From Bacillota bacterium (GTDB lineage Bacteria > Bacillota > Negativicutes > Sporomusales > CTSoil-080): DNA of 44,604 bases. Positions 32,752 to 43,110 of this stretch are shown here, in pieces; the stretch's first letter is position 1; the number at the start of each line of letters is the position of its first letter. The notes beneath the pieces are model-generated. The model was not told the origin of the DNA. It saw nothing but the letters and a program-made list of their open reading frames with translations, and did not search any database. Where the stretch lies: positions 1 to 44,604 of the forward strand of contig JAGGAE010000002.1 in the NCBI GenBank assembly GCA_017889725.1, written 5' to 3'. The position numbers and the translations under genes are program-made.

Positions 32752-33390
32752 CTATTCTTTCGCAGAACGTGATAAATAATACGAAAGACTGCTCAAGCCT
32801 ACTGATAAATCCTCACTCACCAGCCAAACATCCTCCGGTACTTTGATAAGGACAGGAGCAAAGTTCCATATTCCTTTTACCCCCGCAGCCACCAATCGAT
32901 CAACCGCCAATTGAGCCATCCGCGAAGGTACCGTTATTACGCCAATATGCAGATCGCGTTCTTTTACCGTTTCTTCCACGCAGTCGATGTCTAAAACCTC
33001 GATTCCATTTACATATTGCCCTATCTTAGCCGGATCATTATCAAACAACGCAGCTACCGTAAACCCGATGCTGTTAAAACTGCGGTAATTAGCCAGAGCC
33101 CAACCCAAATGCCCCACACCAACTATTGCAATATTCCAATTCCGGTGAAGCCCAAGAATTTCATTTATATTACGCATCAGTTCCTGCACATAATAGCCTA
33201 CACCTTTTTTGCCAAATTCGCCAAACGAGGCAAGGTCCTTCCGGATTTGTTCCGGCGTTACTCCGATGCGACGTCCCAGTTCCTCCGAAGATATTATTTC
33301 AATCCCCTCATTTTGAATCTGACGCAACATACGAAAATACAACGGTAACCGATCCACCGTTGCCTTTGAAACCTCCACTTTACTTTTCAA
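32752..33390 (-). CDS. rex: Redox-sensing transcriptional repressor Rex
   Basis: ATVDRLPLYFRMLRQIQNEGIEIISSEELGRRIGVTPEQIRKDLASFGEFGKKGVGY, IAIVGVGHLGWAL. Confidence 0.97.
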   Translation of the reverse strand: MKSKVEVSKATVDRLPLYFRMLRQIQNEGIEIISSEELGRRIGVTPEQIRKDLASFGEFGKKGVGYYVQELMRNINEILGLHRNWNIAIVGVGHLGWALANYRSFNSIGFTVAALFDNDPAKIGQYVNGIEVLDIDCVEETVKERDLHIGVITVPSRMAQLAVDRLVAAGVKGIWNFAPVLIKVPEDVWLVSEDLSVGLSSLSYYLSRSAKE

Positions 33391-33599
33391 ATTAAAGCCT
33401 CCCCCCTAAATCCTTTAATTACACACGAGATATATTCAACGATATTGTGTAACCTTTTTATTGATTAGTGCATAATTATTATATATAATATTCAAATTAC
33501 TGTCTACGATTTGTTCCGCATACTCTATCCATAGTCTACTAACTCCAAACTATTATGAGCCATCAATATGAATTAATGGCTCATAAATATTATATAATT

Positions 33600-35840
33600 T
33601 TATCTCCTTTTTCGCCGTGCTCCTGCCGCTTTTTTGCGACCATCTTTACCGGACGCCATTTTCTCCGGCGCCGCGGAGCGCCGGGATTTTGTATTTTTAT
33701 TAACACTTGGTTCCCTATCATCACGGCTAATTTCAAAATCAATGTTTCGTTCCTCAAGATTGACCCGAACCAGCTTAACCTTCACCCCGTCACCTAGTCG
33801 ATACGTTTTTCCGCTGCGTTCACCGATAAGAGAATACTGGTCCTCGGCATACCGGTAATAATCGTCATCCATACTGGATACATGGACTAATCCTTCGATT
33901 CCGTTATCAAGCTCAACAAACAGCCCAAATGCCGTTACCGAGTTAATATTGCCATCGAATTCTTCTCCAACAAACTGCGCCATATACTCTACTTTTTTCA
34001 GATCAACGGTTTCTCGCTCGGCTTCCGCCGCCGCCCGTTCCTTCTGAGAGGAATGAAGCGCAATTTCCGGCAGCAGAGCCGCTAATTTTTGCCGCCGCTT
34101 GGCTGAAATTTCACCACCGGTAAACGTCTCCCGCAAAATCCGGTGTACAATTAAATCTGGATAACGCCGGATAGGGGAAGTAAAATGCGTATAATACGGT
34201 GCAGCCAGACCAAAATGCCCTAAATTTTCTGATTCATATCGTGCTTGTTTCAAAGAGCGGAGCATAACCGTACTGATAATACGTTCTTCCGGCCTGCCGG
34301 CAATACGCCCAAGAATTTTTTGCAATACCTTGGGGCTGACTTGCTCCGTTTTTCCCAAGGACTGACCAAAGTTATGCAACAGGTTGTCCAGTTTAACCAT
34401 TTTTTCCGTTTCAGGTTCTTCGTGCACCCGAAACACTACTGGCACACCCAACATATGCATGTGTTCCGCCACCGTTTCGTTCGCCAGCAGCATAAATTCC
34501 TCAACAATTGATTCCGCCACACTTCGAATTCTCTTAACAATCTCTACCGGCTGCCCCTGGTCGTTCAACTTCACCTTAATCTCCGGAAAATCAAAATCAA
34601 TGGCGCCGCGACGCATCCGGCGTTCTCTGAGAATACGGCACAATCGATCCATCCTGTCAATATGCTCTAAATCCAGCTGATACTTCTCCCTTAATTCGGC
34701 ATCATTATCAATAAGAATACGACGCACAACGTTATAAGAAAGGCGGGTCTGCACCCGAATGATACTGGAAAATATTTCATAGTCAACTACCTTGCCCTTA
34801 TGATCCACTTCCATATGCGCCGACAGTGCCAACCGGTCTTCCCCGGCATTAAGGCTGCAAATCCCATTAGACAGATTGGGTGGTAACATCGGAAGAACTC
34901 TATCTACCAGGTAAACGCTGGTCCCCCGCTCGCTGGCTTCGTTGTCGAGCGGCGAATTTTCCCGCACATAATAACTTACATCCGCAATATGCACTCCCAG
35001 AAGATACCGTCCGTTTTTAAGCCGCTCCACATACACAGCATCATCCAAATCCTTTGCATCTTCCGAATCAATCGTAACCACCGGCAAATGACGTAAATCC
35101 CGGCGCCCTTCAAGTTCTTTCGGTGCTATAACAGCCTTTACGCTGCGCGCCGCTTTTTCTACCTCCGGTGGAAAAACAGTCGGTAAATTATGCCGCCGGA
35201 TAATGGACAGTATTTCAAGTCCGGGGTCTCCTTTATGACCAAGAATTTCAACAACTTTGCCTTCGGCATTGCGTTTCTTTTCCGGCCATTTTGTAATTTC
35301 CACAACAACCTTACTACCGGTTTTCGCTCCGTTAAACTCACCCTTGGGTATAAATATATCCTGCCGTATCCGGCTTTCATCAGGCGTTACAAAAGCAAAA
35401 TGACGGCTGTTTTCAAAATTACCGATAATCCGGGTATTCGCCCGACTTACAATTCGGATGATTTCCCCTTCCCTGGTTTTCCCGGCCACTTCTTTGCGAT
35501 TGTGAACCCGTACCACTACCTTATCCCCATGCATAGCACTGTTCATAGCGTCAACAGAAATATAAACATCCGGCTCATCCTGAACAACAGGCAACACAAA
35601 GCCATATCCTTTTTCACTGGCTGACAGAGTTCCCACTACCAAGTTCATACGCGCTGGCACACCATACTTGGCAAATCTCGTTTTTATGATTGCCGCCTCG
35701 GCCTCCAGTTCATCCAACGTATCCCAAAACTCCGACAGTTCCTTGCCTTTCAGCTCCAACTCTTGCGCGATATCCTCGGCGGCAAGCGGCCTATAGGCTT
35801 CTGTTTGCATGAAATTCAGAATTTTATCCCTTACTGTCAT
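33600..35840 (-). CDS. rnr: Ribonuclease R
   Basis: IDSEDAKDLDDAVYVERL, THFTSPIRRYPDLIVHRIL, S1 domain, basic tail. Confidence 0.97.
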   Translation of the reverse strand: MTVRDKILNFMQTEAYRPLAAEDIAQELELKGKELSEFWDTLDELEAEAAIIKTRFAKYGVPARMNLVVGTLSASEKGYGFVLPVVQDEPDVYISVDAMNSAMHGDKVVVRVHNRKEVAGKTREGEIIRIVSRANTRIIGNFENSRHFAFVTPDESRIRQDIFIPKGEFNGAKTGSKVVVEITKWPEKKRNAEGKVVEILGHKGDPGLEILSIIRRHNLPTVFPPEVEKAARSVKAVIAPKELEGRRDLRHLPVVTIDSEDAKDLDDAVYVERLKNGRYLLGVHIADVSYYVRENSPLDNEASERGTSVYLVDRVLPMLPPNLSNGICSLNAGEDRLALSAHMEVDHKGKVVDYEIFSSIIRVQTRLSYNVVRRILIDNDAELREKYQLDLEHIDRMDRLCRILRERRMRRGAIDFDFPEIKVKLNDQGQPVEIVKRIRSVAESIVEEFMLLANETVAEHMHMLGVPVVFRVHEEPETEKMVKLDNLLHNFGQSLGKTEQVSPKVLQKILGRIAGRPEERIISTVMLRSLKQARYESENLGHFGLAAPYYTHFTSPIRRYPDLIVHRILRETFTGGEISAKRRQKLAALLPEIALHSSQKERAAAEAERETVDLKKVEYMAQFVGEEFDGNINSVTAFGLFVELDNGIEGLVHVSSMDDDYYRYAEDQYSLIGERSGKTYRLGDGVKVKLVRVNLEERNIDFEISRDDREPSVNKNTKSRRSAAPEKMASGKDGRKKAAGARRKRR

Positions 35841-36244
35841 GATGCTAATTCACCAACAATCATAAGCACAGCCTTCCCTTCCGCAGTTATCGTTCCATCC
35901 GGCAACACAGTTTTCGCTGCCATCTCAATCATTTTTCCCCGTTCTTTCGTTACCCAGCCTATAACCGTAATCTTCTGCCCAATCGGAGTAGGGTGACGAA
36001 AACGAACTTCCAGCTTTGCAGTAACCGTATGAAACCCCTTGATATAATAGTATCTTCCCATAGTTTCATCCAGCAACGTACTTATAATACCCCCATGTAC
36101 AATACCATCATAACTTTGATGTTCCTGTCCTGGGGTAAATTCCGCGACATACTTGTCTTCTTGCTCGGAAAACTGCATTTTTAGACCGATTGGATTAAGC
36201 TTTCCGCAGGCAAAACACCATTCATTGCGCTCTTCTTGATTCAT
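35837..36244 (-). CDS. PaaI-type hotdog thioesterase
   Basis: CFACGKLNPIGLKMQF...GIVHGGIISTLLDETMG; start MNQEER at 36244 with ggaggaga RBS. Confidence 0.85.
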   Translation of the reverse strand: MNQEERNEWCFACGKLNPIGLKMQFSEQEDKYVAEFTPGQEHQSYDGIVHGGIISTLLDETMGRYYYIKGFHTVTAKLEVRFRHPTPIGQKITVIGWVTKERGKMIEMAAKTVLPDGTITAEGKAVLMIVGELAS

Positions 36245-36999
36245 TTCTTTCTCTCCTCCATCTGGTGGCAATTCGCCAAAAAATCAGCTACAACAGCAAA
36301 AACCGCATCTCTTTCGCGATCAAGAGTCACAATATGTCCTGACCGTTCCAACCAAAATATACTCTTACTTTCACTGCCTAATCGCTCATATATATGTTCG
36401 GCACTTTCCGGCTTGACCGTATGCTCGGCTCGCGACTGTACGACCAAAGCCGGCACACGAACCTCAGGCAACAGTCCGTCAACATGCTTGATAAACTCAA
36501 TTAAACTGCTTAAACTTCGAAGCGGTGCCGCCTCATAATTTATAGTATACCGGAGATCGACCGGTAGCTTTTTTCGCTTTTTAGGGACATAATCTCGAAA
36601 TAATTGATAAATAGGTAGAAACCTAAGCCGCTTTTCTGTGAGAAAAACAGGAGCACTTAACGTTACTACTTTACCTACGGGATAATCCACCGCCAGTTTT
36701 AATGCCAATAAACCGCCCATAGACAGGCCGGCCACCGTCACCTCCCTAGTGACAGATTTTAATATATGATACCCGTCTTCGACGGCGCTATACCAATGTT
36801 GCCACCTAGTTTTAGCCATGTCCTCCACCGTTGTACCGTGACCACATAACCTGGGACCTAGCACCGTATATCCCAATTTGTTCAGATATTCTCCCAACAG
36901 CAACATCTCGGACGGTGATCCGGTAAAACCATGAACCAAAAGCACGCCTTCCGGTCCGCCAGGTAAAAAAAACGGTTCCGCTCCACTTATAATTGGCAA
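36241..36999 (-). CDS. Carboxylesterase / alpha-beta hydrolase (YvaK/Est30-like)
   Basis: VLLVHGFTGSPSEM, VAGLSMGGLLAL, SGHIVTLDRERD; secG-est-rnr order as in Bacillus. Confidence 0.88.
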   Translation of the reverse strand: MPIISGAEPFFLPGGPEGVLLVHGFTGSPSEMLLLGEYLNKLGYTVLGPRLCGHGTTVEDMAKTRWQHWYSAVEDGYHILKSVTREVTVAGLSMGGLLALKLAVDYPVGKVVTLSAPVFLTEKRLRFLPIYQLFRDYVPKKRKKLPVDLRYTINYEAAPLRSLSSLIEFIKHVDGLLPEVRVPALVVQSRAEHTVKPESAEHIYERLGSESKSIFWLERSGHIVTLDRERDAVFAVVADFLANCHQMEERKK

Positions 37000-37114
37000 T
37001 GGTCTCCCCCTTTTCCTTCTCTTCCCTTAGTATACCATTTATTAGCATCAAATTATAGGCATCCTCACTCGCAGAGCTCTCTAGTTACTTATTACAAAAT
37101 AGCCTTCAGCAAAA

Positions 37115-37150
37115 AACCGCTCCCCATACCTACCGGTATAAGGAGCGGTT
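37115..37150 (-). terminator. Terminator hairpin 2 downstream of hppA
   Basis: aaccgctcc/ggagcggtt stem followed on minus strand by ttttttgctg. Confidence 0.8.
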
Positions 37151-37159
37151 ATAAACAAA

Positions 37160-37180
37160 GCGCCGGCTAAAAGCCGGCGC
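37160..37180 (-). terminator. GC-rich hairpin 1 downstream of hppA
   Basis: gcgccggct/agccggcgc 9-bp perfect stem with 3-nt loop, 8 nt past the hppA stop. Confidence 0.65.
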
Positions 37181-37187
37181 CAGGTAA

Positions 37188-39191
37188 TTAGAAGAACAAC
37201 AGCGGAGCAATGATAAGCGAAATCGTACCTGCTACTTTAATGAGCGGGTTCATTGCCGGACCGGAGGTATCCTTAAAGGGGTCCCCTACCGTATCGCCAA
37301 TAACAGCAGCGGCATGAGTAGGAGTTCCTTTTCCACCGTATTTTCCAGTTTCAATATATTTTTTCGCATTATCCCAGGCACCACCGGCATTAGCCATGAA
37401 AATAGCCATCAATACACCAGCCGCGGTAGCACCAGCCAAGAAACCGGCCAGAGCCTTAGCACCCATGCCGAAACCTACAAGAAGAGGTACACCAACGGCA
37501 AAAACTCCTGGTAAAATCATTTCGCGAATAGCGGCTTTCGTGCTGATATCCACGCAGCGAGCGTAATCAGGACGACCCGTGCCTTCCATAATTCCAGGGA
37601 TTTCACGGAACTGGCGGCGAACTTCGCCAATCATTTCAAAAGCAGCTTTACCTACAGCTTCCATAGTGAATGCGCAAACCAAGAACGGCAGCGTAGCACC
37701 AAGGAAAATGCCGATAATAACAACAGGGTCAGTGAGATTGATAACTAAATGTCCACCAGTGACCAAACCAGCAAGCTTAGGATTCTTTACAATCTCTTCA
37801 CCGAAAGCAGTAAAGAGAGCAAGAGCAGTAAGTGCTGCCGAACCAATAGCGAAGCCTTTTGCTATCGCCGCAGTAGTATTACCGACCGAATCCAGCTTAT
37901 CGGTAGTTTTGCGCACTTCAGGTCCGAGTTCCGCCATTTCGGCGATACCCCCGGCGTTATCCGCTACAGGGCCAAAAGAATCAACAGCAACCACCATACC
38001 GGCCGTGCATAACATGCCCATGGCCGCCATAGCAATACCGTAAATACCGGCTGAACTGAACGAAACATAGGTTGCAATTGCGAAAACAATCATTGGCAGC
38101 GCGGTGCTGCGAAGGCCTACAGCCAAACCGGCAATAATATTAGTAGCGGGACCGGTTTGCGAAGAATCCGCAATATGCTGAGTAGGAGGTTTCGCATTCG
38201 AAGTATAGTACTCAGTAATCGCACCGACAAGGACATTAACAATTAAACCTGAAACAATAGCCACAAAAATATGTTGACCTTCACTGGTACCAAAAGTACT
38301 GGTAGCCAAGAAATATGCAATTACAGCAGTGATAACATTGGTTCCCCATAAACCGCGGTTAAGAGCGGCCTGCGGATCTCCATCTTCACTGGTACGTACA
38401 AAGAAAGTGCTGATAATAGCAGCGATAATACCAGCAGCCCCAATAAGAAGAGGGAAAAGCACACCATTAACACCATAAAGAGTATTGCCGATAAGCATAG
38501 CGGCAATAGCAGTAGCACCATACGACTCAAACAAGTCGGCACCCATGCCTGCGGTATCACCTACATTATCACCTACATTATCGGCGATAACGGCAGGATT
38601 ACGGGGATCATCTTCCGGAATACCGGCTTCTATCTTACCAACAAGGTCAGCGCCTACATCGGCCGCTTTAGTATAAATCCCACCGCCGATACGGGCAAAG
38701 AAAGCAATCGCGCTTGCACCGAAGGCAAAGCTGTTAATAACTACAGGATCGCGGAATACTATGTAGAGAACCGATACACCAAGAAGGCCCAAACCGGCTA
38801 CCGACATACCCATAACGGCGCCGGCCCGGAAAGATATTCCTAGTGCCTTATTCAGACTGGTACGAGCCGCTTCCGTAGTACGAGCGTTCGCCTTAGTAGT
38901 GGAACTCATACCAATATAACCGGCGATGGCCGAGCAAATTGCCCCTACCAGGAAAGATATCGCCAGTTGATATGTACCAACTACAAAAAGAATGATAAAA
39001 ATAATTACAGTAAACGGAATAAGCGTTTTGTACTGACGATTTAAAAAGGCCATAGCCCCTTCAAAGATCGCCTGCGAAATCTCCTTCATCCTATCATTAC
39101 CTTGGTCTTCTTTAAGCACACTGACCATAAGGTAAGCCGCAAAGAACAATGCCACAAGGCCTGCAAGCGGCGCAATAAAAACTAAATCCAT
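37188..39191 (-). CDS. hppA: Membrane-bound K+-dependent pyrophosphatase (H+ or Na+ translocating)
   Basis: [44 protein letters not shown]; start MDLVFIAPL at 39191 with aaaggaggaaaa RBS. Confidence 0.95.
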   Translation of the reverse strand: MDLVFIAPLAGLVALFFAAYLMVSVLKEDQGNDRMKEISQAIFEGAMAFLNRQYKTLIPFTVIIFIILFVVGTYQLAISFLVGAICSAIAGYIGMSSTTKANARTTEAARTSLNKALGISFRAGAVMGMSVAGLGLLGVSVLYIVFRDPVVINSFAFGASAIAFFARIGGGIYTKAADVGADLVGKIEAGIPEDDPRNPAVIADNVGDNVGDTAGMGADLFESYGATAIAAMLIGNTLYGVNGVLFPLLIGAAGIIAAIISTFFVRTSEDGDPQAALNRGLWGTNVITAVIAYFLATSTFGTSEGQHIFVAIVSGLIVNVLVGAITEYYTSNAKPPTQHIADSSQTGPATNIIAGLAVGLRSTALPMIVFAIATYVSFSSAGIYGIAMAAMGMLCTAGMVVAVDSFGPVADNAGGIAEMAELGPEVRKTTDKLDSVGNTTAAIAKGFAIGSAALTALALFTAFGEEIVKNPKLAGLVTGGHLVINLTDPVVIIGIFLGATLPFLVCAFTMEAVGKAAFEMIGEVRRQFREIPGIMEGTGRPDYARCVDISTKAAIREMILPGVFAVGVPLLVGFGMGAKALAGFLAGATAAGVLMAIFMANAGGAWDNAKKYIETGKYGGKGTPTHAAAVIGDTVGDPFKDTSGPAMNPLIKVAGTISLIIAPLLFF

Positions 39192-39226
39192 TTTTGCTTT
39201 TTCCTCCTTTAAATTATGGCTCAAAA

Positions 39227-39252
39227 ATACCTCAATGTGACCATTGAGGTAT
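39227..39252 (-). terminator. Terminator downstream of secG
   Basis: atacctcaatg/cattgaggtat 11-bp stem, loop tgac, followed on minus strand by tttttgag. Confidence 0.8.
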
Positions 39253-39260
39253 TAAACACC

Positions 39261-39491
39261 CTACTGTGTCAGCTTTACCAACGCTAAAGTAACTATAGCA
39301 AATAACACACCTAAAATCATTGTCACCTTAGCCAACAACTCATCTATCCCTTTTTTCTTACCGCCGAAGATTGTCTCAGCACCGCCGGCAATAGATCCGG
39401 ACATACCTGCGCTTTTTCCTGACTGCAATACTACAGCACCAATCAAAAACACTGATACTATCGCGTCAAGAATCATTAAGCCTGTAATCAA
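39261..39491 (-). CDS. secG: Preprotein translocase subunit SecG
   Basis: VVLQSGKSAGMSGSIAGGAETIFGGKKKGIDELLAKVT; TTG start at 39491 preferred (RBS aggtgggggg); the track uses GTG at 39506. Confidence 0.93.
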   Translation of the reverse strand: MITGLMILDAIVSVFLIGAVVLQSGKSAGMSGSIAGGAETIFGGKKKGIDELLAKVTMILGVLFAIVTLALVKLTQ

Positions 39492-39894
39492 GTGTACACC
39501 CCCCACCTCTTATACCTTTCTATTTTAACAAATCAATTTACAAATGACAATGTTTACAATCATATTTTTATACAACCTTCTATTGCTTATGCGGTCTCCT
39601 CGTATTCGCCTTAGCAAAAACCCCCTCTGCAGAGGAATACTTTCCTTTATTACTCCCCTACATTCGATAGTTTTTCTAAAAAACCAGATCTTAACCCCTA
39701 TATTTACCATAGATATGGAGATAATAATAGCTTGACCACAAAAACCTATAGCCTTAACTCCTACACCCGGATTATGGGAAAATATTGAGTTTTTCTGCCG
39801 AATTCCAGCCTTTCGTTCTTTTCTGTAAATACTATAATAGTTCTATAACCCTAAATGCTTCATATTTTACTTTTTAGGAGGCTTTTAAACTTAA

Positions 39895-41736
39895 ATGATG
39901 CGCTTTATCCGTCGGCTGTTGATCGGCCGGCCTTTGCACAATCACGAAATGTCTCATGAAAAAATACCAAAGTGGCAGGCTTTGGCTACCTTTTCTTCCG
40001 ATGCCCTTTCCTCTGTCGCTTACGGGCCGGAACAGATTATGCTGACACTCGCGATACCGGGTCTTCTTGCTTATGGCTACTTAGGGCCGGTGGCTATCGC
40101 AATATTAATCCTACTAGCCGTTGTAACCGTTTCCTATGTTCAGGTTGCGCGGGCCAACCCCGGGGGAGGCGGCTCCTACTCGGTTGCCATCCACAATCTC
40201 GGAGAGTTTCCTGCTCTCACTGCCGCTGCCGCGCTGTTCGCTGACTACACGCTAACCGTTGCCGTTAGCGTATCCGCCGGTACCGCCGCCATAATATCAG
40301 CGTTTCCTGAACTCATTCCTTATGAAGTACATATAGACCTTGTTGTTCTCTTCTTCGTGCTCATGCTGGTAAACCTACGCGGGGTAAGAGACTCTTCCAA
40401 GATTTTTGTTTACCCGACTTACGCCTTTATTCTCGGCATATTCGCTCTAGTTGGATTTGGTTTTTATAACGCCTTAATCGGCAATGTGCCAGTCATTCCG
40501 CCGGAATCACTGGCAAAACAACAGTTGGATTGGTCTCTCTTTTTTGTATTACTCAGAGCCTTTGCCAACGGCTGCAGTTCCATGACCGGGATTGAAGCCA
40601 TTTCGAACGGCGTTCCCATGTTTAAAGAACCTCAAATTAAAAACGCCGCCCATACTACCTACTATATGTCCGGTATGTTAGGCGTTATGTTCATCGGCAT
40701 ATCCTTTCTTATTATTCATTTCCATATTCTACCCGAGGAAAACGTCACTGCCTTATCGGTTGTGGCCGAAAACATACTTGGTCGCGGTTTCATGTATTAC
40801 TACATTCAGTTTACTACCATGCTAGTACTATATCTCGCCGCTAATACCGCCTACAACGGCCTGCCGCCGCTTCTTTCCATTCTAGCTAAAGATGGTTACA
40901 TGCCTCGTTACCTAGGTTCCCGCGGCGAGCGGCTAAACTTTTCCAACGGCATTATACTGCTTAGTGTTTTTGCTGCACTTCTCATTGTTATTTTCCAGGG
41001 AGATACGGAACATCTTATCTCACTGTACGCCATTGGTGTATTCCTTTCTTTTACCATCGCCCAAAGTGGCATGGTAGTACACTGGGTCAAAGAAAAAGGG
41101 GCATGGTGGCACAGCCGCGCTATTCTTAACGGCTTTGGCGCTGTTGTAACAGGCATTGTCGTCTTGATAATCGCCATAACCAAGTTTTTCTACGGTGCCT
41201 GGATGGTATTAGTATTTATACCCATCATGATAAAAATATTCAAAGCCATCCGCAGCCACTACAATGACATGGCCGAGCAATTGTCCCTTTCGAACGGCAG
41301 ATTCGAAGAAATACTCGCCCTGCCGAGAGCAACCAATCTGGTAGTCGTGCCTATCGCCAGCCCTACCCGAGTAGTCGCCGAAACCTTACGCTACGCCCGT
41401 TCCCTCAGCGAAAATGTAATCGCGCTGCATATTACCACCAACGAAGAAGAAGGCAAAAAAACCGAAGAAAAATGGGCCTCGTGGAACCCAGGAGTCGAAC
41501 TGGTAACCGTATACTCCCCCTACCGTTTAGTCATTCAACCAGTGTTAGACTTTATCAGCGAACTGGAAATCCACAAATGCAACTATGACTATATCACAGT
41601 AATTATTCCCGAATTCGAAACAAAAAAATGGTGGCATCTTCTGCTCCATAATCAAACCGGTTGGATTCTTCGCACACTCTTAATTCTAAAAGAAAACGTC
41701 GTCGTTACAACCATTCCCTATCACCTAAGAAAATAG
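39895..41736 (+). CDS. kimA: APC-superfamily permease, KimA/YdaO-like potassium transporter
   Basis: FSSDALSSVAYGPEQI, ANPGGGGSYSVA, DYTLTVAVSVSAGTAAIISAFP, cytoplasmic C-terminal domain ending HNQTGWILRTLLILKENVVVTTIPYHLRK, as in Bacillus KimA. Confidence 0.8.
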   Translation: MMRFIRRLLIGRPLHNHEMSHEKIPKWQALATFSSDALSSVAYGPEQIMLTLAIPGLLAYGYLGPVAIAILILLAVVTVSYVQVARANPGGGGSYSVAIHNLGEFPALTAAAALFADYTLTVAVSVSAGTAAIISAFPELIPYEVHIDLVVLFFVLMLVNLRGVRDSSKIFVYPTYAFILGIFALVGFGFYNALIGNVPVIPPESLAKQQLDWSLFFVLLRAFANGCSSMTGIEAISNGVPMFKEPQIKNAAHTTYYMSGMLGVMFIGISFLIIHFHILPEENVTALSVVAENILGRGFMYYYIQFTTMLVLYLAANTAYNGLPPLLSILAKDGYMPRYLGSRGERLNFSNGIILLSVFAALLIVIFQGDTEHLISLYAIGVFLSFTIAQSGMVVHWVKEKGAWWHSRAILNGFGAVVTGIVVLIIAITKFFYGAWMVLVFIPIMIKIFKAIRSHYNDMAEQLSLSNGRFEEILALPRATNLVVVPIASPTRVVAETLRYARSLSENVIALHITTNEEEGKKTEEKWASWNPGVELVTVYSPYRLVIQPVLDFISELEIHKCNYDYITVIIPEFETKKWWHLLLHNQTGWILRTLLILKENVVVTTIPYHLRK

Positions 41737-41782
41737 CATAAGAAAAAGAGACCCAGAATTATACTAGATATTATTCCACTTT

Positions 41783-41815
41783 TATAAGTCTTTTTCTTGA
41801 GAAAAGGACTTTTTT
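41783..41815 (+). terminator. Terminator after kimA-like gene
   Basis: aagtctttttcttgagaaaaggacttttttt imperfect hairpin plus T-tract. Confidence 0.7.
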
Positions 41816-41993
41816 TCTTTCCTAATTTTTGAATGCTGTCCAGAAAAAAGTGTACTTATATATTCAAATCTAGGTAGGTGATTAGCGGAAATTAGCGAAT
41901 GTTGTGGTGATAAAGTGGTTGATGCGACATTCCCTTATCACATGGATCGTGTTAAGGTTCTTTCTAGGACTATTAGTTTTTATTTCAAAAAAA

Positions 41994-42023
41994 ATAGACA
42001 TTAGCCAATTGGCTAATGTCTAT
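41994..42023 (-). terminator. Terminator downstream of porin fragment (30-bp perfect palindrome)
   Basis: atagacattagccaattggctaatgtctat; minus-strand 3' side followed by tttttttt. Confidence 0.75.
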
Positions 42024-42079
42024 TCAACGAAATTTATTATATCTTATACATGTAGCAATCAAAGAATTTAGGTAGAGTA

Positions 42080-42507
42080 TTAGAACTTAAAGCCGAGTCC
42101 GGCACCAAAGCCATTGAATTTTTTACTATAGACGTTAGAATTATAATTGTAGTAACGATAATCTACTTCAAGATAGAGTGAGTCACTTAAATTAAAAGTA
42201 GTTCCTACTTTACAATCTTCTAGAGTTGGTCCTTTTAAATACATGGCATAAGCTAGTAGGTCATCACTGATTGCTTGGTTATAGATGAAGCCCCCATAAG
42301 CATGTTTTAATTGAAGGCTGTTATTTGAGGCATTGGTTACGTTATGCCCATCGACGCCTCCTGCAGTCAAAGCAAAATTATCGGTAAGCGCATATTGAAT
42401 GCCAATTTCAGCGGCAGTTATTCCAGTATTACCGCTTTTGTATAATAAATTAAAATTTTCCCCTAGCGGGTTGCTTAGCGGGTCTCTTCTTATTATGCTA
42501 TTTTCCC
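42080..42507 (-). pseudogene. C-terminal fragment of an outer-membrane porin (5'-truncated)
   Basis: Open frame without a plausible start: ...RRDPLSNPLGENFNLLYKSGNTGITAAEIGIQYALTDNFALTAGGVDGHNVTNASNNSLQLKHAYGGFIYNQ...LYLEVDYRYYNYNSNVYSKKFNGFGAGLGFKF*, beta-barrel alternation ending in aromatic F. Confidence 0.6.
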
Positions 42508-42810
42508 TTACCCCACCGGAAATACCATTTGCAACTGCGCAGCCACAAAAAGTTCTTTCGCCAAACCACGTAGGCCTTTTACTGTGATCCCGCCACCGTT
42601 GGCTTCCGCCCGGCGATGTACTGTAATAAAAGCCCCTAGCCCCGAATCATCCATATACGCCACTTCCGACATATCAATTGCAAACCGTTTATGACCTTTG
42701 TTAAGATAGGTTAGCAGCTTATCTTTAAAGAACTGAGCGTCTTCAGAGTACAGATTGCCACCAAGTGCTACCTTAACTTCTCCTTCGACTACGCTGCAAT
42801 CCAACTTCAA
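42508..42810 (-). CDS. STAS-domain anti-sigma factor antagonist-like protein
   Basis: RFAIDMSEVAYMDDSGLGAFITVHRRAEANGGGITVKGLRG; TTG start with ggagggg RBS. Confidence 0.85.
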   Translation of the reverse strand: MKLDCSVVEGEVKVALGGNLYSEDAQFFKDKLLTYLNKGHKRFAIDMSEVAYMDDSGLGAFITVHRRAEANGGGITVKGLRGLAKELFVAAQLQMVFPVG

Positions 42811-43110
42811 AAATTACCCCTCCATAAGTTAGATATTCCATACCCTGAACCTGAGCACTATCCCCATATACCATTTTACTATCTAATTTGACACTAATCT
42901 GCAACATCCTGCCACTCTGGCATAGACAATATTTGTAACGCCATCACGGTTAAGCGCATTCTGTACAAAAAGTGCTTTTTTTATTTAACCTTCTAGGAAA
43001 ATCTTCTTATTTTTGCCTATAGGCCGCCGAAAACGGTAAAATAGAACGAATAGCAAACCCAGTCGTCCCTGCATACCATACATCGACAAACTTGAAAGGA
43101 GTCGTCCAAA

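Noticed and set aside
33400-33560. Possible Rex operator in the rex upstream region (attgtgtaacctttttattgattagtgcataat)
   Set aside because: Does not match a TTGTnAn-type inverted repeat well enough to call by eye.
33551-33588. Palindrome tatgagccat/atggctcata after rnr as a terminator
   Set aside because: The stem is convincing but there is no T-tract on the minus strand; left unannotated.
39544-39735. Plus-strand 63-aa ORF and minus-strand 61-aa ORF between secG and the kimA-like gene
   Set aside because: No RBS, overlapping opposite frames and no recognisable protein pattern; treated as intergenic.
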